64,000 nt of DNA from positions 992,001 to 1,056,000 of the forward strand of contig NZ_CP029482.1 of NCBI RefSeq assembly GCF_003151075.1. Direction: 5' to 3'. Positions 18,225 to 27,584 of this stretch are shown here, in pieces (positions within the stretch are counted from its first letter, which is position 1; every line of letters begins with the position of its first letter). The notes below the pieces were generated by a model. It searched no databases. It was not told the DNA's origin and worked only from the letters and a program-made list of their open reading frames with translations. Source of the DNA: Pseudomonas sp. 31-12. Its GTDB lineage: Bacteria; Pseudomonadota; Gammaproteobacteria; Pseudomonadales; Pseudomonadaceae. The translations under genes were made by a program, and so were the position numbers.

Positions 18225-19283
18225 ATGAGCATTGCCGTTTTCATCCATTCGGCCGCCGTGCTGAACGCCGCCGGCAGCGAATGTGCCGACCTGCTCGGAA
18301 CGCCACCTTCGCCGCAACCGCTGGCATTTGACGCGACGCGACGGGCATGCCCGCTACCGACACCGCGCCTGGCCAGCGATCTATACGACCGCAAGATCCA
18401 GCGCAGCGTCGAACCACAAGGCCTGCGGCTGTTGCATTGCGCGGCGCGCCTTGCGCCCGCGCTGGCGGCCCTGCAACTGCCGCCGGCACGGATTGCCCTG
18501 ACGGCGGCCATTCCAGAAGTCGACGCGCCAAGCCCTTGCTGGGACGCGGTGCAAGCGATCGGCGAGCAACCGCAAAAGCCACTGGCGCAACTGTTGGCCA
18601 ACACACCGCCGCTGCATGCCCTGACGCTGCTCAACAGCAGCGTGATGGCCTACGTGGCCGAAGCGTTGCAATGCCACGGGCCGATGGGTGGGTTCTGTTC
18701 CCAGGAAAACGCCGGGCTCGATGCCTTGATCGAAGCCTGCCAGCAAATTGTCGAGCAACGTGCCGACGCGGCACTGGTGGTCAGCAGCAGTCCGAACCTG
18801 ACGCCCGCCCTGTATCTGCGTGAACCCCTTCAGGCAGAGGAGCCGACTTATGGCGAGGGCGCCGCGGCACTGCTGCTCGGCTCGGCGCCTTCGCGCACAA
18901 CCCCGAACGCCTTGCGCATTGCCGGGTTCGCCCGGGGTTACAGCGCTGATCCGCAACGGGGCGCAGCGGTTGCCCGGCGGGTGATCGACCAGGCACTGAG
19001 CCTGGAAAAACTGTGCCTCGGTGACGTCCGGCAAATCGTCGCCAATCCCGAGGATGCGCAATTGATGAGCCTGTTCGCCGACCGGCCACGGGACGTTCGC
19101 AGCACTCGTGCCATGACCGGCGATCTTGGCGCCAGCGCCTTGCTGACCGAAATCGCGCTGGCCTTGCACCACAGCCACGACGCATCGGCGACACCTTGCT
19201 ACACGCTGTTGGTCAGCCATAGCCGCGCCGGTCATTGGGGCGCCTTGCTGCTGGCCAGTGAAACCATGGAGAAGCACACATGA
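18225..19283 (+). CDS. Degenerate ketosynthase-like protein (chain-length-factor-like), first
   Basis: This 352-residue thiolase-fold protein keeps KS landmarks ('AALVVSSSPNL', 'YGEGAAALLLG') but has lost catalysis. Aligned by eye to the active KS of the operon, the nucleophile Cys is Asn in 'SQENAGLDA', and both histidine motifs (HGT, NKxxxGH) are gone ('VANPEDAQ', 'MTGDLGASA'). In type II polyketide systems such a partner pairs with an active KS and sets chain length, so I infer a heterodimer with the flanking KS. It lies between two active KS genes and overlaps the second by ATGA. Confidence 0.72.
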   Translation: MSIAVFIHSAAVLNAAGSECADLLGTPPSPQPLAFDATRRACPLPTPRLASDLYDRKIQRSVEPQGLRLLHCAARLAPALAALQLPPARIALTAAIPEVDAPSPCWDAVQAIGEQPQKPLAQLLANTPPLHALTLLNSSVMAYVAEALQCHGPMGGFCSQENAGLDALIEACQQIVEQRADAALVVSSSPNLTPALYLREPLQAEEPTYGEGAAALLLGSAPSRTTPNALRIAGFARGYSADPQRGAAVARRVIDQALSLEKLCLGDVRQIVANPEDAQLMSLFADRPRDVRSTRAMTGDLGASALLTEIALALHHSHDASATPCYTLLVSHSRAGHWGALLLASETMEKHT

Positions 19284-20575
19284 GCGCGACACGGATTGTG
19301 ATTACCGGCATGGGCGCCGTGACCGGGTTCGGTTTCGAATGGCAGACCCTCTGGGAAAAAATGCTCGGCGCCGAACATTGCGTGCGTCCATGGCAACCCG
19401 ACGGGGTGGAGGATGGCACGTTCCCGGTGCGCTACGCCGCGGCCGTGGATATGAGCCTGTTGCCCGAGGCCCTGCAGGACCACCCGGCCTGGACCGTTGC
19501 CCTGGAAAAACGCAGCCGCTTTGGCTGGGTAGCCGCCACCCAAGCGGTGAAAGACAGCGGACTTGCTCCTGAGCAGCTACGTGAAGCCGCGGTGCTCTGC
19601 GCTTCGGGCGCGCCCCAACACATGGTGGCCGACATGCTGTTGACCCAGTCACCGGATGGACACGCCCCAGGCTGGCAACACCTGATGCTCCGTGCCGGAC
19701 AGGTCAATGCAGAAGGCTCGCTACGTCAGAGTAATGATCGACTGGCGCGGGTGATTGCCAATGGATTGGGCTGCGAAGGCCCGGTGATCAATATCAGCAG
19801 CGCATGCGCCGGAGCCTCCCAGGCCATCGGCAATGCCTTTCAGATGATTCGTCGCGGTGAAGTGAACGTGGCGATTGCCGGTGGCGCCGATTCGGTGCTG
19901 AACCTCGACACCATGGCCGCGCTGTACCTGCTCGGCGCGGCATCGAGCGAACAGCGCTGGGGTGTCGATTTGTGCCGGCCGTTCGACCGTGATCGCAGTG
20001 GCCTGATTGCCGGCGAGGGCGGTGGTTTCGTGGTGCTGGAAAGCCTTGAGCATGCGCTGGCGCGAGGAGCGACGCCGTATGCCGAAGTGCTCGGTTTCGG
20101 CAGTAGCCTGGACGCCTACAAAGTCACCGCTCCGCAACCCGAAGGCCGGGGCGCAGCGTTGGCGATGCAAGCCGCGCTGGACGACGCCGGCCTGCGTGCG
20201 CAACAGATCGATCTGATCAACGCCCACGGCACTTCGACGCCGCTCAATGACGTCGCCGAAACCCTGGCGATCAAAAGTGTGTTCGCCGAGCACAAGCACT
20301 ACCGGTCTCTGGCCATCAGCGCCAACAAGTCGCAGTTCGGGCATTTGATTGCCGCCGCCGGCGCACCCGAATGCATGGTCACGGCGCTGGCGTGCCTGAA
20401 CGATCTGGTCACGCCGACAGTGAACCTGCATGAGGTCGATGAGCAATGCGACCTGGACTATTGCGCCGGGCAAGCGGTCAGCCGCCGGGTGGATTTTGCC
20501 TTGAGCAACTCTTTCGGTTTTGGCGGGCTCAACACCTCGCTGGCCCTTGGCAAATATCGGGAGTACTCACAATGA
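19280..20575 (+). CDS. Beta-ketoacyl synthase, active, second KS
   Basis: This 431-residue FabF-type ketosynthase has a complete Cys-His-His triad: C176 in 'SSACAGASQA', H316 in 'NAHGTSTPLND' and H355 in 'NKSQFGHLIAAAG'. The N-terminus 'RIVITGMGAVTGFG' and end 'NSFGFGGLNTSLAL' are standard for FabF. It should elongate acyl chains with malonyl-ACP. Its start overlaps the preceding gene and its stop overlaps the next one (both ATGA), so stoichiometric expression with both KS-like partners is likely. It is closer to ordinary FabF than the first KS. Confidence 0.9.
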   Translation: MSATRIVITGMGAVTGFGFEWQTLWEKMLGAEHCVRPWQPDGVEDGTFPVRYAAAVDMSLLPEALQDHPAWTVALEKRSRFGWVAATQAVKDSGLAPEQLREAAVLCASGAPQHMVADMLLTQSPDGHAPGWQHLMLRAGQVNAEGSLRQSNDRLARVIANGLGCEGPVINISSACAGASQAIGNAFQMIRRGEVNVAIAGGADSVLNLDTMAALYLLGAASSEQRWGVDLCRPFDRDRSGLIAGEGGGFVVLESLEHALARGATPYAEVLGFGSSLDAYKVTAPQPEGRGAALAMQAALDDAGLRAQQIDLINAHGTSTPLNDVAETLAIKSVFAEHKHYRSLAISANKSQFGHLIAAAGAPECMVTALACLNDLVTPTVNLHEVDEQCDLDYCAGQAVSRRVDFALSNSFGFGGLNTSLALGKYREYSQ

Positions 20576-21789
20576 CTGGCGCAACCTTGCGTGTTGCGAT
20601 CGCCGGCAGCGGTTGCGTATTACCCAGCGGCTGGGGCGTGCAGCGCTTCTGGTCAGCGGCCAGTGAAGCCCGCAGCGGCATCGCTTTGCTGCAGTCGAAA
20701 CTGTTCCACAGTGAGCGCGTGACGGCCTTCGGGCATGTCAGTGATGAAGACCATCAAACCAGTCGCCAGGACGTGGCCCAGAACCTCCAGCGTTACTGCC
20801 CGCCGGCCGTGATCTGGGGCGTCAGCGCGGTGCGTCAGGCGTTGGCTGAAGCCGGGCTTGAACCGGGCAACGACGGGCTGCGCTACGGCCTCTATTGCTG
20901 CCAGGGCGGTTATACCCATCCGTCGTTGGCGGCCTATGGCGAGTTGCTCCACGAGTGCCGCGATGAGTCCGGTGCCGACATGCGGCGCCTCGCTCAACGG
21001 GTGTTGCGGGAGCGCGCGCTCGACCCGTTCCTGGTGCTCAAGAGCCTGAGCAACGGCTTGCTCGGAGTTGTCAGCCTGGCGCTGAAACTGGAGTGCGAAT
21101 GCAACGCCTACATGCAAGGCGTGGCCGGCAATCTGGCAGCGTTGCGCGAGGCGTGCGCGGCGTTGCAAAGCGGTCGTATCGATGCGGCGATTGTGGTCGG
21201 TGCCGGCAGTGAACTCGATCCGTTGGCGCTGGCCGCACTGGCCGAGGCTGGCGTGATCAGCACCGACGGTTCGCAAACCTTGCGTGCATTCGATCGCCAA
21301 GGCACGGGTGGGATTGCCGGTGAAGGCGCGGCGGCATTGATTTTGCGCCGGGCCGACGATCTACCGGATGGGCCGCAGACCTGCCTGTCGGGACTCACCG
21401 CCCATCCACGACTGGGGTCGTTGAGCCTGCCGGACAAGCAGGTCGATTTGCTGGTCAGTAGCGCCAGCGGCGATCCGCACAAGGACGCCGACCTGGCCCG
21501 GACGCTGGCCCGCACCGGTGCCGCGCACATCACCAGTAGCGTGCCGGTGACCGGCATTCTCAGCGGCGCGCCGAGCCTGGTCGACCTGATCCTGGCCCGC
21601 AACGCACTGCTGGCCCAGCGTGTGCCGCCGATCATCGGCTTGCAGCAACCGGTGGAACCGCACCTGCCGTTTGTGCTCGGTGAGACACGGAACGCGGTGC
21701 TGCGCGACTGCCTGATCATCAACCGTGACGACAACGGTTTCAGCGCCTGTTACCAGCTCGATCATCAGGCGGCCGGCCAGCCGTTATGA
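20572..21789 (+). CDS. Degenerate ketosynthase-like protein, second
   Basis: This 405-residue thiolase-fold protein begins with 'VAIAGSGCVLPSGWGV' and keeps 'AAIVVGAGSELDPLALAAL' and 'GIAGEGAAALIL'. By eye alignment the nucleophile position is Val ('MQGVAGNLA'). The HGTST and NKxxxGH histidines are replaced ('SSASGDPHKD', 'VTGILSGAP'), so it should be unable to condense. As the second inactive partner it most simply pairs with the preceding active KS, whose stop overlaps its start. A loading or initiation role is also possible. A 37-base gap follows before the fusion enzyme. Confidence 0.72.
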   Translation: MTGATLRVAIAGSGCVLPSGWGVQRFWSAASEARSGIALLQSKLFHSERVTAFGHVSDEDHQTSRQDVAQNLQRYCPPAVIWGVSAVRQALAEAGLEPGNDGLRYGLYCCQGGYTHPSLAAYGELLHECRDESGADMRRLAQRVLRERALDPFLVLKSLSNGLLGVVSLALKLECECNAYMQGVAGNLAALREACAALQSGRIDAAIVVGAGSELDPLALAALAEAGVISTDGSQTLRAFDRQGTGGIAGEGAAALILRRADDLPDGPQTCLSGLTAHPRLGSLSLPDKQVDLLVSSASGDPHKDADLARTLARTGAAHITSSVPVTGILSGAPSLVDLILARNALLAQRVPPIIGLQQPVEPHLPFVLGETRNAVLRDCLIINRDDNGFSACYQLDHQAAGQPL

Positions 21790-21826
21790 ACGCAATGAAT
21801 CGCTTCTATTTTTTTGATCATGGGAT

Positions 21827-24706
21827 ATGACTGTCATGGATTACCGCGATTACGTACGACCTAAATTCGTTGAATTGATGCAGGCCCTGGGCCTGGAATG
21901 CCAGTTCCACCGGGCGCTGGGCAGCAAGCTGTTTTACCGCGACAAACAAGGCGCCGAGGTGACCGTCACCGACTTTCTCGGCGGTTACGGCGCGGCGTTG
22001 TTTGGCCACAATGACCCGCAGTTCGTCGATCAACTCTGCGGCCTGTTGCGCGCCGATGTGCCGTTCAATGCGCAGATGTCCGTGCGTGGCGCCGCCGGTA
22101 TGCTGGGGCGCGAACTCAGCGAGGCGTTCAACCGGGAGTTGAACAACAACGAGCGCTACATTTCGACCTTCTCCAACAGTGGCGCCGAGTCGGTGGAAAT
22201 CGCCGTCAAGCATGCCGAATACCGCCGTCAGAAAACCTTGCAGAAGCAGTTCGACGAACGAGATTTTGCCCTGGCCAACCTGACCGCCAGCGACAAGGCC
22301 TATGTCGAACTGGACGTTGACGACCTCGACCTGCCCGTGGGGTTACTGCCGGACAATCTGACTTATGTGACCGTGCGCCAAGTCGTGGAAGCAGTGCGTC
22401 AACACAACCTCGCGCAGTTGCATGTCGAGCCGGTATTCGTCGCCCTGCGCGGCAGCTTCCACGGCAAACTGGTGAACACCGTCCAGCTGACTTACGGCAA
22501 ACAGTACCGCCAGCCGTTCGCCCGTTTTGGCCTTAACGTCGAGTTCATCGATCCGCAGCAACCCCAGCAACTCAAGGACTTGCCGGCCCGTCACACAAGG
22601 CATTGGCTGAGCCTTGAGTGGAGCGGCGAGACCTTGCAGGTACGCCGTGACGCTTTCAGCGCGATCACGGCGGTGTTGCTCGAACCGATCCAGGGCGAGG
22701 GCGGCATCAACGAGTTCGCCAGCGAGTTCTACCTGGGCCTGCGTCGCTTGTGCAACGAGCAGCAATGCCCGTTGATCATCGACGAAGTGCAATCGGGTTT
22801 CGGCCGCACCGGCACTTTGCTCGGCGCCAGCCATTTCAACTTGCAGGGTGATTACTACTGCCTGTCCAAAGCGTTGGGCGGCGGACTGATGAAAATTGCC
22901 GCGACAGTCATCCGCGCCAGCCACTACGAAAACGATTTCAGCTACATCCACAGCTCGACCTTCGCTGAAGACGATGCCTCGTGCCATATCGCCCTGTCGG
23001 CCTTGCGCCGCTTGTTTGCGAATGACAGCGCGATGCTCAAGGACGTGAACAGGAAAGGCGAATACCTCAAGTCGTCGTTGCTCGAACTCAAAGCCGCGTA
23101 CCCGGACGTGATCGCCGATGTGCGTGGTCGCGGGTTGCTGCTGGGGTTTGAACTGCACGACCTGACCGGCACCAGTTCGCTGGTCCAGGCGTCGGCGCAG
23201 TACAACGATGCGCTGGGTTACATCATCGCCGGCTACCTGCTGCAATTCGAATCGCTGCGGGTTGCGCCGTCGGGCAGCAACGCCAACGTGATTCGCCTGG
23301 AGCCGCCGGTGTGCATCACTTTCGAGGAAATCGACGGCTTGATCGGCTCGTTGCAAAAGGTCTGCGACATGCTGCGTCGCCGCGATGCCTTCCCGCTGGC
23401 GGCGGGTGTGTGCGCCGACAGCATCCCTGAAGTGCCGGCCCGCGAGGTGAGCTTCAAGGAGCCTGAAAACCTCCCAAAGCCTGACGAAAGCGTCCGCGTG
23501 GTGGCGCGCGTGGCGTTCATCAATCATCTGATCGATTCGGACATGCTCAGTGATGTCGATCCGTCGCTGTCCACCCTCAGCGCCGAACAGAAGCGCGAGT
23601 TCATCAAACGCATGGCCCCGGAGCGGCGTGCTGCGCCAATCGGCCCGGTGCTGATTCGTTCGAAACTCGGCACCGCCGTGGAATTCACCCTGTACCCGTT
23701 GTGCATGGACTCCGATGCCATGGCCGCGTACATCGCCAGTGGCGACTTGGACACCATCCGCGACGAAGTCGGCAATCGCATCCGTGATGCCCGGGCCGAT
23801 GGTTACAGCGTGGCCGGTCTGGGCATGTACACATCGATCGTCACTAACAACTGCCAGGCGCTGAAAATCCCCGACATGGCGCTGACTTCCGGCAATGCGC
23901 TGACCATCGGCATGGGCCTGGAAGCGATCGAGCAAGGCTGCAAGCAGCAAGGCCTGGAACTGAGTCAACAGACGGCGGCGGTGGTCGGCGCGGCGGGCAA
24001 CATTGCTTCGACTTACGCCTCGTTGCTGTCCACCAGTGTCGAACACCTGATCCTCATCGGCAGCGGTCGCGACGGCTCACTGCGGCGCCTGGAGAAGACC
24101 GCCCAACTGATTTACGCCGAGGCCGCCCGCGCGATTCTCAAAGGTGTCGCCGAGCACGATCGCCTCGCCAGCCGCTTGCAGAAACTCAACGGTATCGACG
24201 CGTTGTTGCAGGCCCACGGTGCTGGCGCCGACCTCGGTTTGCGAGTGCAGCGCCTGGTCGAAGAGCGCTTGGGCGCGAATGCATTCATCACCGTCAGCAA
24301 TGACCTTGATTTGCTGAAACAAGCGCGCATCGTGCTCTGTGCGGCGAACGCCCCTCAACCGTTTCTCGGTGCCGATCACTTTGCTGAAAACAGCGTGATC
24401 TGCGACATCGCGGTGCCGCTGAACGTCGATCAGAACCTCTCGAGTCAACGGGCCGACGTGTTGTACATGCACGGCGGGATTGTCCAGACACCGTTGGGCG
24501 ATGGCCTGATCCGCAACGTGCGCGCCTACCTCAAGGAAGGCCAGTTGTATGCCTGCATGGCGGAGTCAGTGTTGATGGGGTTGTCCGGGATGAAACAGCA
24601 CTACTCCTACGGCGATATCAGCCGCGAGCAAGTGCAGCAGATTCGTGCCCTGGCCGCGACACACGGCTTCAGCCTCGCGCAGTTCAAGACTGACAACTCA
24701 CTTTAA
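21827..24706 (+). CDS. Fusion of class III aminotransferase and acyl-ACP reductase
   Basis: Residues 1-525 are a PLP-dependent class III aminotransferase, with 'LIIDEVQSGFGRTG' (D319) and the cofactor lysine K348 in 'CLSKALGGG'. Residues about 560-959 resemble long-chain acyl-ACP reductase (AAR) of cyanobacteria. Shared features are 'GLGMYTSI', a nucleotide-binding 'VVGAAGNIAS' (719-728) and the end pattern 'QLYACMAESVL...HYSYG...ATHGF'. C910 falls where the thioester-forming cysteine (C294 of Synechococcus AAR) lies. The expected activity is reduction of acyl-ACP to an aldehyde and transamination of that aldehyde to a primary amine in one polypeptide. I infer that it releases the chain made by the preceding genes. 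ATG 21836 is an alternative start. Confidence 0.85.
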   Translation: MTVMDYRDYVRPKFVELMQALGLECQFHRALGSKLFYRDKQGAEVTVTDFLGGYGAALFGHNDPQFVDQLCGLLRADVPFNAQMSVRGAAGMLGRELSEAFNRELNNNERYISTFSNSGAESVEIAVKHAEYRRQKTLQKQFDERDFALANLTASDKAYVELDVDDLDLPVGLLPDNLTYVTVRQVVEAVRQHNLAQLHVEPVFVALRGSFHGKLVNTVQLTYGKQYRQPFARFGLNVEFIDPQQPQQLKDLPARHTRHWLSLEWSGETLQVRRDAFSAITAVLLEPIQGEGGINEFASEFYLGLRRLCNEQQCPLIIDEVQSGFGRTGTLLGASHFNLQGDYYCLSKALGGGLMKIAATVIRASHYENDFSYIHSSTFAEDDASCHIALSALRRLFANDSAMLKDVNRKGEYLKSSLLELKAAYPDVIADVRGRGLLLGFELHDLTGTSSLVQASAQYNDALGYIIAGYLLQFESLRVAPSGSNANVIRLEPPVCITFEEIDGLIGSLQKVCDMLRRRDAFPLAAGVCADSIPEVPAREVSFKEPENLPKPDESVRVVARVAFINHLIDSDMLSDVDPSLSTLSAEQKREFIKRMAPERRAAPIGPVLIRSKLGTAVEFTLYPLCMDSDAMAAYIASGDLDTIRDEVGNRIRDARADGYSVAGLGMYTSIVTNNCQALKIPDMALTSGNALTIGMGLEAIEQGCKQQGLELSQQTAAVVGAAGNIASTYASLLSTSVEHLILIGSGRDGSLRRLEKTAQLIYAEAARAILKGVAEHDRLASRLQKLNGIDALLQAHGAGADLGLRVQRLVEERLGANAFITVSNDLDLLKQARIVLCAANAPQPFLGADHFAENSVICDIAVPLNVDQNLSSQRADVLYMHGGIVQTPLGDGLIRNVRAYLKEGQLYACMAESVLMGLSGMKQHYSYGDISREQVQQIRALAATHGFSLAQFKTDNSL

Positions 24707-24715
24707 GGAACGGTC

Positions 24716-25453
24716 ATGCCGAACAAAGTAGCAGTGGTGACCGGTGGCAGTCGTGGCATCGGCCGGGCAATCGTCCTGGCCCTGGCCGGCGCGGGCTACC
24801 AGATCGCATTCAGTTATGTACGCGACGAAGTGGCCGCCATGTCCTTGCGTGACGAGGTCAAGGCGCTTGGCCTCGAGTGTCTGGCGCTGCAATGCGATGT
24901 CAGCAGCGGCGACAGCATCAAAGGCTTTTTCGAACGGGTCGACGCGCATTTCCAGCGCGTCGATCTGCTGGTCAACAACGCCGGCATCACCCGTGACGGG
25001 CTGCTGGCGACGATGCCAAGCCGCGACATCATCGAGGTGATCCAGACCAACCTGATCGGCACCTTGCTCTGCTGTCAGCAAGTGGTGCCGGGCATGATGC
25101 GCCAGCGCAGCGGTTGCATCGTCAACATCAGTTCGGTGGCCGCGCAAAAGCCCGGCAAGGGCCAAAGCAACTATGCCGCGGCCAAGGGTGGCGTCGAAGC
25201 GCTGACCCGTGCCCTGGCAGTGGAACTGGCGCCGCGCAACATTCGGGTGAATGCGGTGGCTCCCGGCATCGTCAACACCGAAATGAGCACGGCGCTGATT
25301 GGCAGTCAGGAACAGGAAATCCAGTCACGGTTGCTGATCAAGCGTTACGCCGAACCCCATGAAATTGCCGAAGCAGTGCTGTACATCGCCGATCGCGGCT
25401 TGTACCTGACGGGTGAGGTCCTGCCGGTCAACGGCGGGTTGAAAATGCCATGA
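24716..25453 (+). CDS. 3-oxoacyl-ACP reductase (FabG-like SDR)
   Basis: This 245-residue short-chain dehydrogenase has cofactor motif 'VTGGSRGIGRAI', 'NNAGITRDGLL', catalytic Ser in 'NISSVAAQKPGKGQ', and 'YAAAKGG' (YxxxK). The C-terminal 'VNGGLKMP' matches FabG. It would reduce the beta-ketoacyl thioester with NADPH. AAGGA lies 7 bases before the ATG, and the stop overlaps the next SDR (ATGA). The position directly after the KS and reductase genes supports a role in the same chain-building pathway. Confidence 0.88.
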   Translation: MPNKVAVVTGGSRGIGRAIVLALAGAGYQIAFSYVRDEVAAMSLRDEVKALGLECLALQCDVSSGDSIKGFFERVDAHFQRVDLLVNNAGITRDGLLATMPSRDIIEVIQTNLIGTLLCCQQVVPGMMRQRSGCIVNISSVAAQKPGKGQSNYAAAKGGVEALTRALAVELAPRNIRVNAVAPGIVNTEMSTALIGSQEQEIQSRLLIKRYAEPHEIAEAVLYIADRGLYLTGEVLPVNGGLKMP

Positions 25454-26214
25454 GCCGGACCATTCTGATTACCGGTGCCGCCAAAGGCATCGGCCGCGCG
25501 GTGGCAGAGAATTTTGCCGCCGACGCCGGGCACCGTTTGATCCTGCTGGACCTGGATTTACCGGAACTGCAACGCTGGGTCGACGAGCAACACGGGCAGA
25601 TCAAGGCCCGGGTCGAAACCCATGCGGCGAACATTGCTGACCTGGAGGGCATGGAAGCGTTCTTCAAAATGCTCGCCAAACAGGTGGATTACGTCGATGT
25701 ACTGGTCAACAGCGCCGGCATCTGCAACGAGAACGAACCGGAAGACTTGCACAACTGGCACAAGGTGATTTCGGTCAACCTCAACGGTACGTTCTACGTC
25801 ACCTCGTTGTGCCTGCCATTGATGCCGGATCGCGGGCGGATCATCAACATGTCGTCGATCCTCGGCCGCGCCGGCAAGGTCCGCAACACCGCGTACTGCG
25901 CCTCCAAGCACGGCATCGTCGGTATGACCAAAGCCTTGGCGATGGACCTGGCACCACGGCTGATCACGGTGAATGCGATTTTGCCCGCGTGGATCGATAC
26001 GCCCATGCTGCAAGGTGAACTGGCAGCACAAGCGGCCATTGCCGGGCTGACCCAGGAACAGATCCTGCGCAACGCCAAGAAGAAACTGCCGATGCGTCGC
26101 TTCATTCAAAGCGAGGAAGTCGCGGCGATGGTGCGTTACCTGGCCAGCCCCGAAGCGGGTGGGGTGACCGCGCAGAGCCTGGTGATCGACGGCGGTGTCG
26201 GGTTGGGAATGTAA
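25450..26214 (+). CDS. Second SDR-family oxidoreductase
   Basis: This 254-residue SDR has 'ITGAAKGIGRAV', 'NSAGICNENE', 'NMSSILGRAGK' and 'YCASKHG' (YxxxK), so it should be active. 'LLDLDLPELQR' with an Asp after strand 2 hints at an NAD(H) preference. It overlaps the upstream FabG-like gene by ATGA. The substrate could be a ketoacyl intermediate or the released aldehyde or alcohol; the sequence does not decide. Two reductases and no dehydratase in the block make hydroxylated products plausible. Confidence 0.82.
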   Translation: MSRTILITGAAKGIGRAVAENFAADAGHRLILLDLDLPELQRWVDEQHGQIKARVETHAANIADLEGMEAFFKMLAKQVDYVDVLVNSAGICNENEPEDLHNWHKVISVNLNGTFYVTSLCLPLMPDRGRIINMSSILGRAGKVRNTAYCASKHGIVGMTKALAMDLAPRLITVNAILPAWIDTPMLQGELAAQAAIAGLTQEQILRNAKKKLPMRRFIQSEEVAAMVRYLASPEAGGVTAQSLVIDGGVGLGM

Positions 26215-26216
26215 CC

Positions 26217-27515
26217 ATGCCGGGATCACACATTAACCGCGTCGCGTGCGCGGTATTGGCCTGCATGGTCGCGCCGCTGGCGTTGGCTGAATTGACGGTC
26301 GACGACCTCAAGCCGGATTACGCCGACGCCGAAGTCGGCGTAGCCACCGCGTTGCGCCTGCACGGTGACGACCAGGTCACCCAGAAGGCGATGTATTTCA
26401 AGGCCAACCTCGAAGACAACTGGGACGGCGGTTACTACAAGGCCAAAGGCCGAGTGCGTTACGACGCCCGGTATGACGGCAACAATCCGTACAGCGAACG
26501 GGCGCGGGACAAATACCGCTTCGACGCCGACTGGCGGCATTTGTACTGGGGTCAGTCGGTGGGCGACGGCGAGGTGACCATCGGCTGGCAGCAAGTGGTC
26601 TGGGGTCGTGCCGATGAGTTACGGGTGCTCGATCAGATCAACCCGGTGGACTATCGCGATGGCCTGACCCCGCTACTGGAAGACAGCCGGATCGCGGTGC
26701 CCATGGTGCGATTTGCGCAACCGGTGGGCGAGTGGGAACTGGAAGCGCTGTGGGTCACCGATTTTGTGAAGAACCAGCCTCCGGTGGCGGGCAGCGAGTT
26801 CGACGCACCGCTGTTTGCCGCGCCAGACCCGCAGTATTTCCTGCTCGATTCCAAGCCCGGTTACGACGGTGACAAAGGCTTTTCGTATGGCCTGAGCGCC
26901 AACGGCCGGATCGGTTCGGTGGACACCAGTTTCGTCGCACTGAACGCGCGCCAGCAGGATCCGGTGTACGCCGTCGAAGGCCTGGCCGATGACGGCCGCA
27001 CGCGACTGGAGCGCCAGTTTCCCCGTTACACCATGGGTGGCGCGGGGCTGGCGATCGACGCCGGTCACAGCATCGTGGTGCGCAGCGAAATTGCCTGGTT
27101 CGACAACTGGCGGGTGACCAATCCGACTCGCGCCTACGGCGCTGACAGCACCTCGATGGTCAAGTCATTACTGGGCGTCGATTACCTGCTGCGTGACTGG
27201 CTGATTTCCGTGCAATGGCAACAACAACAATTGCTCGACTGGCAGGACGGCATGTTGCAAGACAAGCGCGAGCACCTGTTCACCTTATCGGCCGAAGGCA
27301 CCCACTGGCAGGACCGACTCAAGAGCCGGCTGGTGGTCGCCGCCTCGCCACCGTTCAACGACGATGCGCTGTTGCAAGGCATCTTCACTTACAAACCGGT
27401 GGACTGGATCAAGCTCGGGCTGGAAGTGGATGTGTTCTTCGGCAAGCCCGACAAACCCTTCGGCGAGTACGACAACCGCGATCAAGTGCGGTTGTCCGCC
27501 GGCTACCTGTTTTAA
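26217..27515 (+). CDS. Outer-membrane beta-barrel protein (DUF1302-like)
   Basis: This 432-residue secreted protein has a signal peptide with likely cleavage after 'PLALA' (residue 24). The mature part has many alternating amphipathic strands and ends in 'VRLSAGYLF' with C-terminal Phe, a beta-barrel hallmark. Segments such as 'WGQSVGDGEVTIGWQQVVWG' and 'VLDQINPVDYRDG' resemble DUF1302-type barrels that accompany RND exporters. It starts 2 bases after the SDR stop, placing it in the same operon as the enzymes. I infer an outer-membrane exit or receiving role for the lipid product. Confidence 0.75.
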   Translation: MPGSHINRVACAVLACMVAPLALAELTVDDLKPDYADAEVGVATALRLHGDDQVTQKAMYFKANLEDNWDGGYYKAKGRVRYDARYDGNNPYSERARDKYRFDADWRHLYWGQSVGDGEVTIGWQQVVWGRADELRVLDQINPVDYRDGLTPLLEDSRIAVPMVRFAQPVGEWELEALWVTDFVKNQPPVAGSEFDAPLFAAPDPQYFLLDSKPGYDGDKGFSYGLSANGRIGSVDTSFVALNARQQDPVYAVEGLADDGRTRLERQFPRYTMGGAGLAIDAGHSIVVRSEIAWFDNWRVTNPTRAYGADSTSMVKSLLGVDYLLRDWLISVQWQQQQLLDWQDGMLQDKREHLFTLSAEGTHWQDRLKSRLVVAASPPFNDDALLQGIFTYKPVDWIKLGLEVDVFFGKPDKPFGEYDNRDQVRLSAGYLF

Positions 27516-27584
27516 CCCCATGACGCCTGCGTGCCTCTGGCGCATTGGCTCGACCATATTCATCTGACGAAAAGGGAAGTTCCC

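Noticed and set aside
22343..24046. 567-codon minus-strand frame inside the aminotransferase/reductase gene
   Set aside because: It is a GC-driven antisense frame; the plus strand has conserved catalytic motifs across the whole interval.
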